The notes beneath the pieces were generated by a model. The model was not told the DNA's origin and made no database searches. It worked only from the letters and a program-made list of their open reading frames with translations. Positions 1 through 8,189 of a stretch of 64,000 nt of DNA are shown one piece after another; the first letter of the stretch is position 1, and each line of letters starts with the position of its first letter. The stretch comes from Hirschia maritima DSM 19733 (GTDB lineage Bacteria; Pseudomonadota; Alphaproteobacteria; Caulobacterales; Hyphomonadaceae), in contig NZ_KB899549.1 in NCBI RefSeq assembly GCF_000378345.1, positions 62,001-126,000 on the forward strand, written 5' to 3'. A program made the position numbers and the translations under genes.

Positions 1-545
1 CGCACAGGCAAGGTTTGCAAAACATCCTGATCGGCAATCACCATTTCAGGCTGATTGAACAAACCAATCAAATTTTTTCCCATTTTAGAATTGATAGCGG
101 TCTTACCACCAACAGAAGAATCAACTTGAGAAAGCAATGTCGTTGGAACCTGAACAAAACGCATTCCACGTTTCAATAAGCCAGCGACCAACCCTGTGAG
201 GTCACCAATAACTCCGCCTCCAAACGCAAGCACCACATCATTGCGGTCTGCTCCTTGCGCCATCAATGCATCAATTGTGCTTTCCAAAATTGAATAGCAC
301 TTCGTCGCTTCGCCTGGCGGCAATATTTCCACAAATGATTCGATGTTTTCTTGAACCAATCCATTCTGCAATGTCTCCAAATGTGTCTTGGCAACATTTT
401 CATCAGTAACGATGAACACGCGTTGTTGTTTCAAAATTGGCTTGATAAGCTCACCAGCTCGCGACAGTAAGCCAGCAGCGATATGGATGTCATAGCTGCG
501 TTCGCCCAATGCGACAGTCACTTGTTTCGCTGAATTCTGAACCAT
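1..545 (-). CDS. aroB: 3-dehydroquinate synthase AroB, partial (C-terminus off the left edge)
   Basis: This is the N-terminal part, about 180 codons, of the second enzyme of the shikimate pathway. It converts DAHP to 3-dehydroquinate in the cytoplasm using NAD and a divalent metal. Reading from the ATG at 545, the NAD-binding FGGGVIGDLTG motif lies near residue 106, and the family signature VPTTLLSQVDSSVGGKTAIN lies at about 130-148. No stop is reached before base 1, so the end is missing only because the window stops. The start lies 11 bases after the aroK stop on the same strand, so the two genes form an aroK-aroB operon. That order is common in proteobacteria and supports both calls. Confidence 0.96.
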   Translation of the reverse strand, partial: MVQNSAKQVTVALGERSYDIHIAAGLLSRAGELIKPILKQQRVFIVTDENVAKTHLETLQNGLVQENIESFVEILPPGEATKCYSILESTIDALMAQGADRNDVVLAFGGGVIGDLTGLVAGLLKRGMRFVQVPTTLLSQVDSSVGGKTAINSKMGKNLIGLFNQPEMVIADQDVLQTLPV

Positions 546-556
546 TATTCTCTCAT

Positions 557-1207
557 CTATATATTCAATGCTGCACGGATCGCATCAACGGTTTGTTTGT
601 GTGGGCCGTCTTCCGATACAACTTCATAATCTGCAAGTGCATATACCGGCTCTCTTTGATCCAACAAATCCGACAAAACTTTTTTGGGGTTTTCTTTTTT
701 CAAAAGAGGACGCCCACCTTTTTTATTTACGCGTCGCCATAAAGTTTCCAAATCGGCTTTCAACCAAACCGTAACTGCATGCTTCTGCATAAGGGCGCGC
801 GTTGCTTCATTCATATAAGCACCGCCGCCTGTTGCTAAAACCATGCGAGGTTCTTCAAGCAAACGTTCAATCACGCGCGCTTCAACCCGGCGAAACTCTT
901 CTTCACCATGTGTTTCGAAAATTTCAGGAATTGTCATCGACGCTGCTTTTTCGATTTCATCATCACTATCATGAAAAGGAATTTCTAATTCTTGCGCTAA
1001 TCTGCGCCCGACGGAAGACTTGCCAGCGCCCATTATTCCAACAAGCACAATAGTATGTTTCTGCGGTTCTTTTGCACTTAACTGCACATTTGCCGCTTTT
1101 TGGTCGTTTTCAATCGATAAACCGTGTGTCACATAAAAGCTCTTTGCCGATAGATTCAATATACGCTTATACAACCTGTGAGATGGGAGCAATTCATGCG
1201 GAGACAA
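557..1207 (-). CDS. aroK: shikimate kinase AroK
   Basis: The protein phosphorylates shikimate with ATP to give shikimate 3-phosphate. The kinase domain starts near residue 50 with the Walker A motif GIMGAGKSS. It continues with the shikimate-binding DSDDEIE, the GGG loop in LATGGGAYMNE and the lid arginine in GGRPLL. From the ATG at 1207 the protein has 216 residues, longer than the usual 170-200, because of a 50-residue N-terminal extension without recognisable motifs. That start overlaps the divergent small gene by a few bases. A GTG at 1132, giving VTHGLSIEND, would yield about 191 residues and leave room for divergent promoters, so the true start is uncertain. Confidence 0.93.
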   Translation of the reverse strand: MSPHELLPSHRLYKRILNLSAKSFYVTHGLSIENDQKAANVQLSAKEPQKHTIVLVGIMGAGKSSVGRRLAQELEIPFHDSDDEIEKAASMTIPEIFETHGEEEFRRVEARVIERLLEEPRMVLATGGGAYMNEATRALMQKHAVTVWLKADLETLWRRVNKKGGRPLLKKENPKKVLSDLLDQREPVYALADYEVVSEDGPHKQTVDAIRAALNI

Positions 1208-1375
1208 AGAATGTCTGGAAAAAAAGAAAAATCCATACTTCCGAAGCTGATTTTACTACTTTTGCTCGCAGGAATAGCTGTTGGCGGCAGTTTCTACTTC
1301 GCGAATCAAGCCGAAAAAAATGCCCCTGCAGTTGAAGAGATTCGTATGGAGGCCACCAATGTTAAAATCCGCTAA
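1196..1375 (+). CDS. small single-pass membrane protein of unknown function
   Basis: This short protein of about 59 residues has a basic N-terminus (RRQR, KKEK), one hydrophobic segment (KLILLLLLAGIAVGGSFYF) and a short acidic tail, which predicts an inner-membrane protein with N-in topology. Two starts have ribosome binding sites: ATG 1196 after GGGAG, and ATG 1211 after GGAG, the latter giving a 54-residue protein. A GTG at 1178 is also in frame. Its 3' end overlaps the start of the next gene by 17 bases, so the two are translationally coupled. I do not recognise the family. The membrane segment and the coupling to a secreted protein suggest an envelope role, which is inference. Confidence 0.6.
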   Translation: MRRQRMSGKKEKSILPKLILLLLLAGIAVGGSFYFANQAEKNAPAVEEIRMEATNVKIR

Positions 1376-3284
1376 ACGTTTTTCAGCCTCAATAATCGCA
1401 CTCGCATGTGTTTCTGGTTTCCCCGCAAATGCCCAAATTGTTGCATCTGGATCTCTCACTGATCTAGATCCTTGGGGTATCGGATGGAAAAATGCACAAA
1501 CTGGCGGCCTCAAATCCAATATGTGGAAATCCACAAGCGCCGAGACAGTCAACGAATTGCTAGGTTCCATTGATGCCCATCAATTGACTCCCGTTCAGGC
1601 AAACCTCCTAAAAGCAGTTATCCTTTCTGGTGGGAAAGCTCCTTCAGGAGATATCTCCGACGCTACAAGTGAACGATTACGTCTTCTCAGAGAACTTGGC
1701 GAGAATGCTCACGCAACCAACCTGCTACAACGTTTTCCCTCTGAAACATGGTCAGAAGATCCACACAAATATGAAGCAGACTTGGACCTTGCCACGGGCG
1801 ACAATATCCGTGCTTGTTCAGCAGTTGAACTTGCACCGAGTGAAGATCCATTTTGGCAAACTCTAAGAGCCACATGTTTTGCTTTAGCTGGTAATGCAGC
1901 AGCGGCTAGTTTAGCAGCGGAAATGGCGGTCTCAACAGGTGAAGAAGACCCTTGGTTCTTCGATGCAGTCGGTGCGATTGCTGAACAAAATGCCGGAAAT
2001 GAGAAAGCAGAACTCCCTCCCGCAAATTACTCATCCGGCGCGGCTATGGCACTTTCTCTTGCAGCTAAATTCCCGCCAGCACCAGATGCAGCGGTTACAA
2101 TACCAGCAGAATATGCTGCACTTTTATCAGAGCGCACAGATGCTCCTGAAGAGATTCGTATTCAAGCTCTGCTACATGCAGCACGCGCTGGGTTGATTGA
2201 TGCAAACACAGTAAGAAGTAAAATCGTTTCCCCCAAACCCACACCCGTGGAAATAGACCCAAACATTCCTGCAGATCAGCAAGTTTCAACAAGTTCTGAT
2301 GCGCTGCGTAGCCCTTTAGAACGTGCTGTGGATAGTGTCACAAATCCAGAACTGAGCATGCATGACAGAGCAGTCAAACTTATTGCTGCTCTTGTTCCTT
2401 CACGCGGAAATCCGCAAGACTACGCTCTAAATGCCAAAATTTTATTGCCCGAATTACGTTCAATCCCGCAAGTTCGGGAAACAGCTCAGCTAAGTCCCTC
2501 TTTTGTCGAAGCGGCTTTAGCAGCTGGTGATATTCAACTAGCTCAACGATGGCGCTATGCAATGGACAATCCATTCGATGACCCGCCTCCTGCCCCTGAA
2601 CCGGTCACCGTTGAAGTAGAGACCGCCCCTTCAGGACTAGACCAACAAGGCCCTGCCAGCCTGATACCGTCAAGCGCGCAAGCACCCTCCACCAATGGAG
2701 CGCCTACACTTGATGAGCAACTTCAGGCATTGAACGATCAACCTGAGATTCAACCAGATGGCACCCAAACCGCTATTGGTGAAACAACAGCTATTCAAAC
2801 AGTAGCTCCGCCATCACGTTTGCCTCCTATCCTTCATTCAGATTGGGACAAAGCACGTTTTGACATGTTGTTGTTGCTGGCTTCTCCTAAACCTTCCAAT
2901 TCAGCCAGTAAATCTGTTGCAGATTCTCTTATCGCAATGAATGAGAGTTACCCAATTGAATCTGTTCAATATCTTTCAATTTTATCCGGCCTTGGACTAG
3001 AACTTCCACCTGAGGCCCGAACATTGATAGGCGAATACCAAAACAGTGTTCCTTCAATGGAATTGCTACTGGATAACTATAAGCTAGATGCAGCCTTGCG
3101 TGCGGACGCAATGGGTGAAGCAGTACTAAGAGCTTTCTTGATATTAAGAGACAATCAACCACACAGTGGTTCACTCATCCCGTATACAAATAGTCTGAAC
3201 ACGCTGAAAAGAGCAGGCCTTCAAAGCGATGCCATGAAAATCGCATTTGAAGCAATTGCGCCATGGGGAATGCCCAATAGCTAA
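1359..3284 (+). CDS. large secreted protein of unknown function, mostly alpha-helical
   Basis: I chose the ATG at 1359 because GGAGG lies 6 bases upstream and it opens directly on a signal peptide (MLKSAKRFSASIIALACVSG, cleavage probably after FPANA). The upstream in-frame codons to 1281 overlap the preceding gene and lack a site. The mature part of about 615 residues is rich in Ala, Leu and Glu, with helix-turn-helix-like stretches reminiscent of TPR or HEAT-type solenoids. A Pro/Thr/Gln-rich linker sits at about residues 410-490, followed by a second helical region. No catalytic motif is visible. It lies between the small membrane protein and xerD, likely as one transcript. Function unknown; a periplasmic location is the only safe inference. 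Confidence 0.75.
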   Translation: MLKSAKRFSASIIALACVSGFPANAQIVASGSLTDLDPWGIGWKNAQTGGLKSNMWKSTSAETVNELLGSIDAHQLTPVQANLLKAVILSGGKAPSGDISDATSERLRLLRELGENAHATNLLQRFPSETWSEDPHKYEADLDLATGDNIRACSAVELAPSEDPFWQTLRATCFALAGNAAAASLAAEMAVSTGEEDPWFFDAVGAIAEQNAGNEKAELPPANYSSGAAMALSLAAKFPPAPDAAVTIPAEYAALLSERTDAPEEIRIQALLHAARAGLIDANTVRSKIVSPKPTPVEIDPNIPADQQVSTSSDALRSPLERAVDSVTNPELSMHDRAVKLIAALVPSRGNPQDYALNAKILLPELRSIPQVRETAQLSPSFVEAALAAGDIQLAQRWRYAMDNPFDDPPPAPEPVTVEVETAPSGLDQQGPASLIPSSAQAPSTNGAPTLDEQLQALNDQPEIQPDGTQTAIGETTAIQTVAPPSRLPPILHSDWDKARFDMLLLLASPKPSNSASKSVADSLIAMNESYPIESVQYLSILSGLGLELPPEARTLIGEYQNSVPSMELLLDNYKLDAALRADAMGEAVLRAFLILRDNQPHSGSLIPYTNSLNTLKRAGLQSDAMKIAFEAIAPWGMPNS

Positions 3285-3316
3285 GCTCAGACCTTATTGA
3301 AGGTAGATTGCTACTT

Positions 3317-4237
3317 ATGTCTGTGCGTTTAGATTTTCGCCGCGTTGATTCTTTTTTGGAAATGATGAGTGCCTCTAGGGGCGCTTCTCAAAACACGCTG
3401 GATGCATACAGACGTGATCTTTCAGATGCATCTGAGTTTCTGGCTAATCAAGGCGGTTTAACGAGCGCTACAAATGATTCACTGGCGCGATACCTGAAAG
3501 ATCTTAATACGCGTGGAATGGCAAAATCCACAGCTGCGCGCCGTCTTTCTTCTCTTAAGTCTTTTTACAAATTTGAACTTGAAGAAGGCGAACGCGAGGA
3601 CGATCCGACATCACGTCTTGATGGACCTCAAATCGTACGCAAAATTCCCGACGTCCTCTCAAAGGAAGAAGTCGCCCGCCTGATAGAAGGTACAATTGGC
3701 GACGAACCAACTGCTGTGAGAGACCAATGCATTGTTGAACTTTTATACAGCGCAGGCTTGCGTGCATCCGAAGCGTGTGAACTACCCATATCGTCTTTGC
3801 CGCGTGGCAAAGACACCGCTTTGATTATTCGAGGTAAGGGAGAAAAAGACAGGATAACCCCGCTTGGTGCTCCTGCTCGAGAAGCTTTGGCGAAATGGCT
3901 GGAAGTTCGTGAACAATTTCTTCCAACCAATGCAAATCGCAAAACAGCCGAAAAGTTTGTTTTCCCTTCCCGTGGAAAAACTGGACATTTCACGCGCCGC
4001 CGTCTTGCACAAATCTTAGAAGAGTTAGCGATAAAGGCAGGAATTTCTCCCAAACGCGTCACTCCACACGCATTGCGCCATGCATTTGCAACTCACCTTT
4101 TATCAGGAGGTGCAGATTTAAGAGCCGTTCAAATGTTGCTTGGACACGCCGATATCTCAACAACCCAAATTTACACCCACGTCATGACAGATGAACTGCA
4201 ACAATTGCTAGAAGCTGCGCACCCACTTGCAAATTGA
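3317..4237 (+). CDS. xerD: tyrosine recombinase XerD
   Basis: This site-specific recombinase resolves chromosome dimers at dif together with XerC and FtsK. The N-terminal SAM-like core-binding domain (about residues 5-90, including SQNTLDAYRRDL) precedes the catalytic domain. The catalytic residues are visible: Arg in SAGLRASEA, Lys in GKGEKDR, HALRH, and LLGHADISTTQIYTHV with His and the nucleophilic Tyr near the C-terminus. The ATG at 3317 follows AGGTAG; an in-frame TTG at 3308 would add three residues. XerC and XerD are hard to tell apart by eye. I prefer XerD because of the divergent aroK-aroB next door, a linkage I recall from other alphaproteobacteria. Confidence 0.92.
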   Translation: MSVRLDFRRVDSFLEMMSASRGASQNTLDAYRRDLSDASEFLANQGGLTSATNDSLARYLKDLNTRGMAKSTAARRLSSLKSFYKFELEEGEREDDPTSRLDGPQIVRKIPDVLSKEEVARLIEGTIGDEPTAVRDQCIVELLYSAGLRASEACELPISSLPRGKDTALIIRGKGEKDRITPLGAPAREALAKWLEVREQFLPTNANRKTAEKFVFPSRGKTGHFTRRRLAQILEELAIKAGISPKRVTPHALRHAFATHLLSGGADLRAVQMLLGHADISTTQIYTHVMTDELQQLLEAAHPLAN

Positions 4238-4278
4238 CCAACAGAAATACAGCTTAAAACACGCGAACATTTAAACAA

Positions 4279-4307
4279 TTGACGCAGTGCAGCATAAAGC
4301 TTAGATT
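4279..4307 (+). promoter_or_regulatory. candidate sigma70-type promoter for the malyl-CoA lyase gene
   Basis: TTGACG (4279-4284) and TAGATT (4302-4307) are separated by 17 bases and end about 33 bases before the ATG at 4341. The -35 box matches five of six consensus bases and the -10 box four of six. This is a pattern match only. Confidence 0.45.
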
Positions 4308-4340
4308 TGCCTCAAAATAATTTTATTTCGGGAACGCACC

Positions 4341-5399
4341 ATGTCGATAACCAAACCTCCTCGTAGCTTCTTCAAGCCACTCGCTATCGGTGCGCCAGAA
4401 CCTTTTCGTGATCTTCCGGTCAATGTTGAGCGGATGATCCATTTCGTTCCGCCTCATATTGAAAAAGTCCGCGCAAAGACAGGTGATATCGCGAAGAAAG
4501 CAGATGTTGTTCTAGCTAACCTTGAAGATGCCATTCCTTCAGATGCCAAAGAAGCCGCACGTGCAGGCGCACTAGACATGGCCGAAAAGTTTGACTTTGT
4601 ATCAACTGGAACAGGATTTTGGGCGCGCGTGAATTGCTTAAATTCACCTTGGTTTCTTGATGATGTAACGGAATTAGTAACGAAAGCCGGTAACAAGCTC
4701 GACGTAATCATGTTGCCCAAAGTGGAAGGCCCTTGGGACATTCACTACGCAGATCAACTCGTCGCGCAATTAGAAGCTAAAGCAGGCATCAAACGCCCTA
4801 TTATGCTGCACGCAATACTGGAAACAGCTGAAGGCGTTCAAAACGTTGCTGACATTTGTTTGGCCTCGCCACGCATGCATGGAATTTCACTAGGCCCTGC
4901 TGATCTAGCAGCCTCTCGTGCTATGAAAACGACACGCGTTGGTGGCGGCCACCCTTTCTACAAAGTGATAGAAGACCCCCACGCAGATGGCAGCGCCAGA
5001 GCCGCTGCGCAACAAGATTTGTGGCATTATACAGTCGCAAAAATGGTCGACGCATGTTGCACTGCAGGAATTAAAGCTTTCTATGGGCCATTTGGCGATA
5101 TCGCTGACTTAGAGGCTTGTGAACAGCAATTTAAAAACGCGTTCCTAATGGGGTGCGCAGGCGCATGGAGCCTTCACCCAAATCAAATCCAAATAGCAAA
5201 GCAAGTATTCTCCCCTGCAGTAGATGAAGTTTTGTTTGCCAAAAAAATCCTCGAAGCTATGCCAGATGGTAGTGGAGTTCACATGATTGATGGAAAAATG
5301 CAGGACGATGCCACTTGGAAACAAGCTAAGGTGATTGTTGATCTTGCCAAGCAAGTTGCAACAAAAGACCCCGACATGGCAGCTGCCTACGAATTCTAA
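4341..5399 (+). CDS. mcl: malyl-CoA / beta-methylmalyl-CoA lyase (HpcH/HpaI, CitE-like family)
   Basis: The enzyme family cleaves or forms (S)-malyl-CoA, beta-methylmalyl-CoA and related thioesters, releasing glyoxylate and acetyl- or propionyl-CoA. The 352-residue TIM-barrel protein shows the Mg-binding acid in [22 protein letters not shown], the [14 protein letters not shown] strand, [11 protein letters not shown] with the second metal-binding Glu, and [20 protein letters not shown]. Length and motif wording resemble the Chloroflexus-type trifunctional lyase (about 350 residues) more than the shorter CitE or the roughly 320-residue Rhodobacter Mcl1; this comparison is from memory. It has its own promoter-like sequence and stands alone between xerD and a thioesterase. 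The substrate in vivo cannot be read from the sequence. Confidence 0.88.
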   Translation: MSITKPPRSFFKPLAIGAPEPFRDLPVNVERMIHFVPPHIEKVRAKTGDIAKKADVVLANLEDAIPSDAKEAARAGALDMAEKFDFVSTGTGFWARVNCLNSPWFLDDVTELVTKAGNKLDVIMLPKVEGPWDIHYADQLVAQLEAKAGIKRPIMLHAILETAEGVQNVADICLASPRMHGISLGPADLAASRAMKTTRVGGGHPFYKVIEDPHADGSARAAAQQDLWHYTVAKMVDACCTAGIKAFYGPFGDIADLEACEQQFKNAFLMGCAGAWSLHPNQIQIAKQVFSPAVDEVLFAKKILEAMPDGSGVHMIDGKMQDDATWKQAKVIVDLAKQVATKDPDMAAAYEF

Positions 5400-5527
5400 A
5401 TCATTCACTTTCCGCGGAAATTTTCAGCGTAAACCTACCGCTACGGCAGGGGTTTTCAGCTTTTATTTCTTTCGTCATGGTGCCCGTCAGAACTGTCTTT
5501 GGCGGGCATTAGTTTGATAGGTGGTCT

Positions 5528-6316
5528 ATGAATTTTTCAGATATTTTTTCTTCAATCGAGCGCACCGGCGACACCCTATCAGTCCCCATCCATAAAGACT
5601 GGTCTCAAGGTAGATCTGCTTTTGGAGGCCTCGTTGCAGGATTGGGCTATCATGCAACAAGAGAAATCACAGGAGAAAAACGCGCGTTAAGGTCAGCCAT
5701 GATCAATTTTGTGGGCCCAACAGGCCCCAAAGTGGATATAGATGTGACTAAACTTCGAAGTGGGCGCACATCTTCTTCATACCGAACAGAGCTGACAAAC
5801 CAAGGTGATACTGCAACTGAAATTGTTTTCACATTTGCAGACTATCGAGAAGATTCAGTTTTAGATTTTCCGCCTCCCAAAAGCCCAGTTTCTACAAATC
5901 CATTAAATGACAAATCTATAGAATCTTTTCATCCACCATTTCCAGCTTTCTATAGCCAATTCGAAGTGGCCCCCATCCACAATATGCCCTTTGCACAAGC
6001 TAAAGATCCCGATATTTATTGGTGGGTGCGCCATAATGACAATGATGCTAAAACAAGCATGACAGGGCTTCTCACCCTCGCTGACGCCATGATTCCAGGT
6101 TATGGAACTGTGCTGAAAGAATGGTCCCCAATGTCCAGCGTCAACTGGATGATCAATTTGCTGACAGACACTCCAAAAACAGAAGAAGGTTGGTGGCTAA
6201 TGCGCACAACAGCGGACAGTGCCGGAGGCGGTTTTTCTAGTCAAAACATGGCTATATGGAATACTTCTGGAGAATGCATCCTACTTGGTCGTCAAGTCGT
6301 TTCCATTTTTGCTTAG
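5528..6316 (+). CDS. TesB-like acyl-CoA thioesterase family protein
   Basis: The 262-residue protein looks like a double hot-dog thioesterase, hydrolysing an acyl-CoA to the free acid. The N-terminal half contains the typical WSQGRSAFGGLVAGLGYHA segment followed by a beta strand pattern (INFVGPTGPKVDIDVTKLRSG). The second half has the tandem hot-dog pattern around MTGLLTLADAM and ends in LGRQVVSIFA. No signal peptide is present, so it is cytoplasmic. The ATG at 5528 follows AGGTGG closely. It lies 128 bases after the malyl-CoA lyase gene on the same strand; a metabolic link is possible but not shown. The substrate chain length is unknown. Confidence 0.78.
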   Translation: MNFSDIFSSIERTGDTLSVPIHKDWSQGRSAFGGLVAGLGYHATREITGEKRALRSAMINFVGPTGPKVDIDVTKLRSGRTSSSYRTELTNQGDTATEIVFTFADYREDSVLDFPPPKSPVSTNPLNDKSIESFHPPFPAFYSQFEVAPIHNMPFAQAKDPDIYWWVRHNDNDAKTSMTGLLTLADAMIPGYGTVLKEWSPMSSVNWMINLLTDTPKTEEGWWLMRTTADSAGGGFSSQNMAIWNTSGECILLGRQVVSIFA

Positions 6317-6322
6317 GAAAAT

Positions 6323-7393
6323 TTATTGTCCAAAAACGGGTAATTTCTTCTCAGGTCGCGGCCACGCCTGCGCTCCGCCTACTATTGTCATAACGGGTTT
6401 GACCGCTTGAAGATCTTCACCTTCCGCCAAGAGCAGATCTCCTGACATGATTGTGAAATCAGCCATTTTACCAACTTCGATTGAGCCGATCTGGTCTTCG
6501 CGGAAGCCGATGTAAGCTGGAAGCGTAGTCAGTTGCTCCAATTTGTCTAACAGAGCTGCAGCAGGTTGAATGGGCTGGGAACCACTTCTTTCCTGAATAC
6601 CTAGCGCTAGCAGTCGCCCCTTTAATTCAGCTGACAACTCACCATCACGCAACAAAGCCCAACGCGGATCAGCATCTGGAAGCGCATCCTTCATCGCAAT
6701 TTCAGCTTTATTGAGAAATGTATCCAGCTCATCACCCTCACCCTGAATCACTAGCTGAACATGATTCTTTAGTGCCGCTTCTAGCACGCTTTCTATCGTC
6801 GGAACTTCTTCTGTAGAGGCAAATTTTGTCAAAGGTTTAGTTAGGTCCAATAAAACAGATCGCGTTTCAACTAACCCACCTGGAGAAACCCCCGGTCCAT
6901 ATATTGAAAGACTTTCAAACCCTGCTTCATTCAATACATTGTAAACACGCGTAGGCAGATTTCCCTGCATAGCGAGGTCTTCCATAATTCTTACATTTTC
7001 AGGATTTACATTGTGTGCGTGAATGGTCGTCCAGCCTTGCTTTGCATACTCAATGACGGAGGCTTCAATTTGCGTTCCCGCTTCATCATCAACACCATCT
7101 ACAAGCGAATGTGCATTTGTATTGATAAATCCCGGATACATGGTCTTCCCAGATAAATCGACAAGCTTAGTCGTTGGGCGTGTGCCCCCTACAATGCCAT
7201 CAGCATCACCCACATATACAATCCGCGACTTTATCGTGCCAACAGCTTCAACGACAGGCTGTTCGGGGTTCCCTGTGTAAATTGTTCCGCTGATGTAAAC
7301 AGTATCAGGACGCTTATCTCCTCCACAAGCACCCAACAATGCCAAAGCAGCAAACATAGAGAAGCAATTTGCAATAATGCTGAGACGTTTCAT
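6323..7393 (-). CDS. amidohydrolase-like lipoprotein (YtcJ-type), probably inactive
   Basis: From the ATG at 7393, preceded by AAGGTG, the protein has 356 residues. It starts with a lipoprotein signal whose lipobox is LGAC. It then shows the amidohydrolase N-terminal strand region (DTVYISGTIYTGN, GKTMYPGF) and the typical C-terminal cap (AYIGFREDQIGSIEVGKMADFTIM). YtcJ-like enzymes are usually well over 500 residues, so the barrel is heavily shortened. The D-x-H-x-H metal motif after PGF is replaced by NTNAHS, and the usual later His and Asp ligands are not evident. It is intact as a reading frame. Longer in-frame starts up to 7438 exist but have poorer sites. An envelope binding role, or a decayed enzyme, are both possible. 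Confidence 0.7.
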   Translation of the reverse strand: MKRLSIIANCFSMFAALALLGACGGDKRPDTVYISGTIYTGNPEQPVVEAVGTIKSRIVYVGDADGIVGGTRPTTKLVDLSGKTMYPGFINTNAHSLVDGVDDEAGTQIEASVIEYAKQGWTTIHAHNVNPENVRIMEDLAMQGNLPTRVYNVLNEAGFESLSIYGPGVSPGGLVETRSVLLDLTKPLTKFASTEEVPTIESVLEAALKNHVQLVIQGEGDELDTFLNKAEIAMKDALPDADPRWALLRDGELSAELKGRLLALGIQERSGSQPIQPAAALLDKLEQLTTLPAYIGFREDQIGSIEVGKMADFTIMSGDLLLAEGEDLQAVKPVMTIVGGAQAWPRPEKKLPVFGQ

Positions 7394-7473
7394 TCTAGGC
7401 ACCTTTATAGGGACAGTTTTTTTCATACAGATCTTCAATTAACCTGACTTGGTTGTTTTGAAAATGCGACAAT

Positions 7474-7506
7474 AAAAAACGCGCCCTGAAAATACAGGAC
7501 GCGTTT
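7474..7506 (-). terminator. rho-independent terminator of rpmB
   Basis: On the minus strand an AACGCGTCCTG arm, a TATTTT loop and a CAGGGCGCGTT arm are followed by a T run. It lies just after the rpmB stop. Between the stop and this hairpin sits a second perfect dyad, TTACTCTA-GA-TAGAGTAA (7515-7532). Confidence 0.85.
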
Positions 7507-7532
7507 GAATTTCTTTACTCTAGATAGAGTAA

Positions 7533-7826
7533 TTAAGCAGCTGCTTCAGAAACTTTTTTCGCAATATCACGTTTGATTTTTGCGGCTTTAGCAGGAAGGT
7601 TTGCTTCCTTTTCCTTAGCAAGAAAAGCATCAAGACCACCGCGCTTATCTACTGTACGAAGAGCAGAAGCTGCAATACGGAACTTAAATTCCTGACCTAA
7701 AGTCTCTGAGTGCAAAGTGACTTTGACAAGGTTAGGAAGGAAACGACGCTTTGTTCTCAAGTTAGAGTGACTAACGTTGTTACCTGTGATCGGCTTCTTG
7801 CCTGTAAGCTCGCATTCGCGTGACAT
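7533..7826 (-). CDS. rpmB: 50S ribosomal protein L28
   Basis: This 97-residue basic protein is ribosomal protein L28 of the large subunit. The N-terminus [20 protein letters not shown] and the following [12 protein letters not shown] are the family signature. The C-terminal tail ([17 protein letters not shown]) is the alphaproteobacterial longer form, compared with the 78 residues of the E. coli protein. The first zinc-ribbon Cys (CELTGK) is kept but no partner cysteines follow, so this is the zinc-free type. It is monocistronic, with a candidate promoter upstream and a strong terminator downstream. Confidence 0.97.
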   Translation of the reverse strand: MSRECELTGKKPITGNNVSHSNLRTKRRFLPNLVKVTLHSETLGQEFKFRIAASALRTVDKRGGLDAFLAKEKEANLPAKAAKIKRDIAKKVSEAAA

Positions 7827-7907
7827 GTTCTCAGTCTCTTATGTTAGCAAGGGCTGCCGCTTCATAACCTGTGGGCGCGCTCTGCGTATTGAAAAATCGA
7901 AGGGCGG

Positions 7908-7936
7908 TGACTACACGCACACTGCACATTCGTCAA
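7908..7936 (-). promoter_or_regulatory. candidate promoter of rpmB
   Basis: On the minus strand TTGACG (7936-7931) and TAGTCA (7913-7908) are 17 bases apart, about 80 bases upstream of the rpmB start. The -35 box is strong and the -10 box weak. Confidence 0.4.
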
Positions 7937-8189
7937 CACCCAAGTTAAACCTTCTAAGCGCTATTTTAAAAGAAACGCAATTTATCCTCTAGTTTCCGTA
8001 AGATTACAGCGATTTAACCGTAATTTTAATTTTGTATTCAGGTGAGATATCATTTATTTCAGTTTGTGACACCTAATTGATCTCTTTTTAGGCTCTGGCG
8101 CCACAAAGCAGTTATTTTGTCCGTAATTTGCCATTATGTTGGCCACAACAATGGAATTCTAATTAGAGTTCGCTTTGGAGATAACAAAT
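7937..8189. other. intergenic stretch between rpmB and the DUF3108 gene
   Basis: Together with the rpmB leader this is about 360 bases between divergent genes. Apart from the rpmB promoter candidate and the ribosome binding site TTGGAG (8175-8180) I see no gene, RNA or strong dyad in it. It must hold the promoter of the rightward gene, but no convincing box pair stands out. Confidence 0.5.

Noticed and set aside
3628-4062. Minus-strand reading frame of about 144 codons opposite xerD
   Set aside because: It is a shadow of the xerD frame with no motif; the plus-strand frame carries all catalytic residues of the recombinase.
8014-8029. TTAA-N8-TTAA resembling a CtrA box upstream of the DUF3108 gene
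   Set aside because: The CtrA consensus needs a spacer of 7 bases; here it is 8, in an AT-rich stretch where TTAA pairs arise easily.
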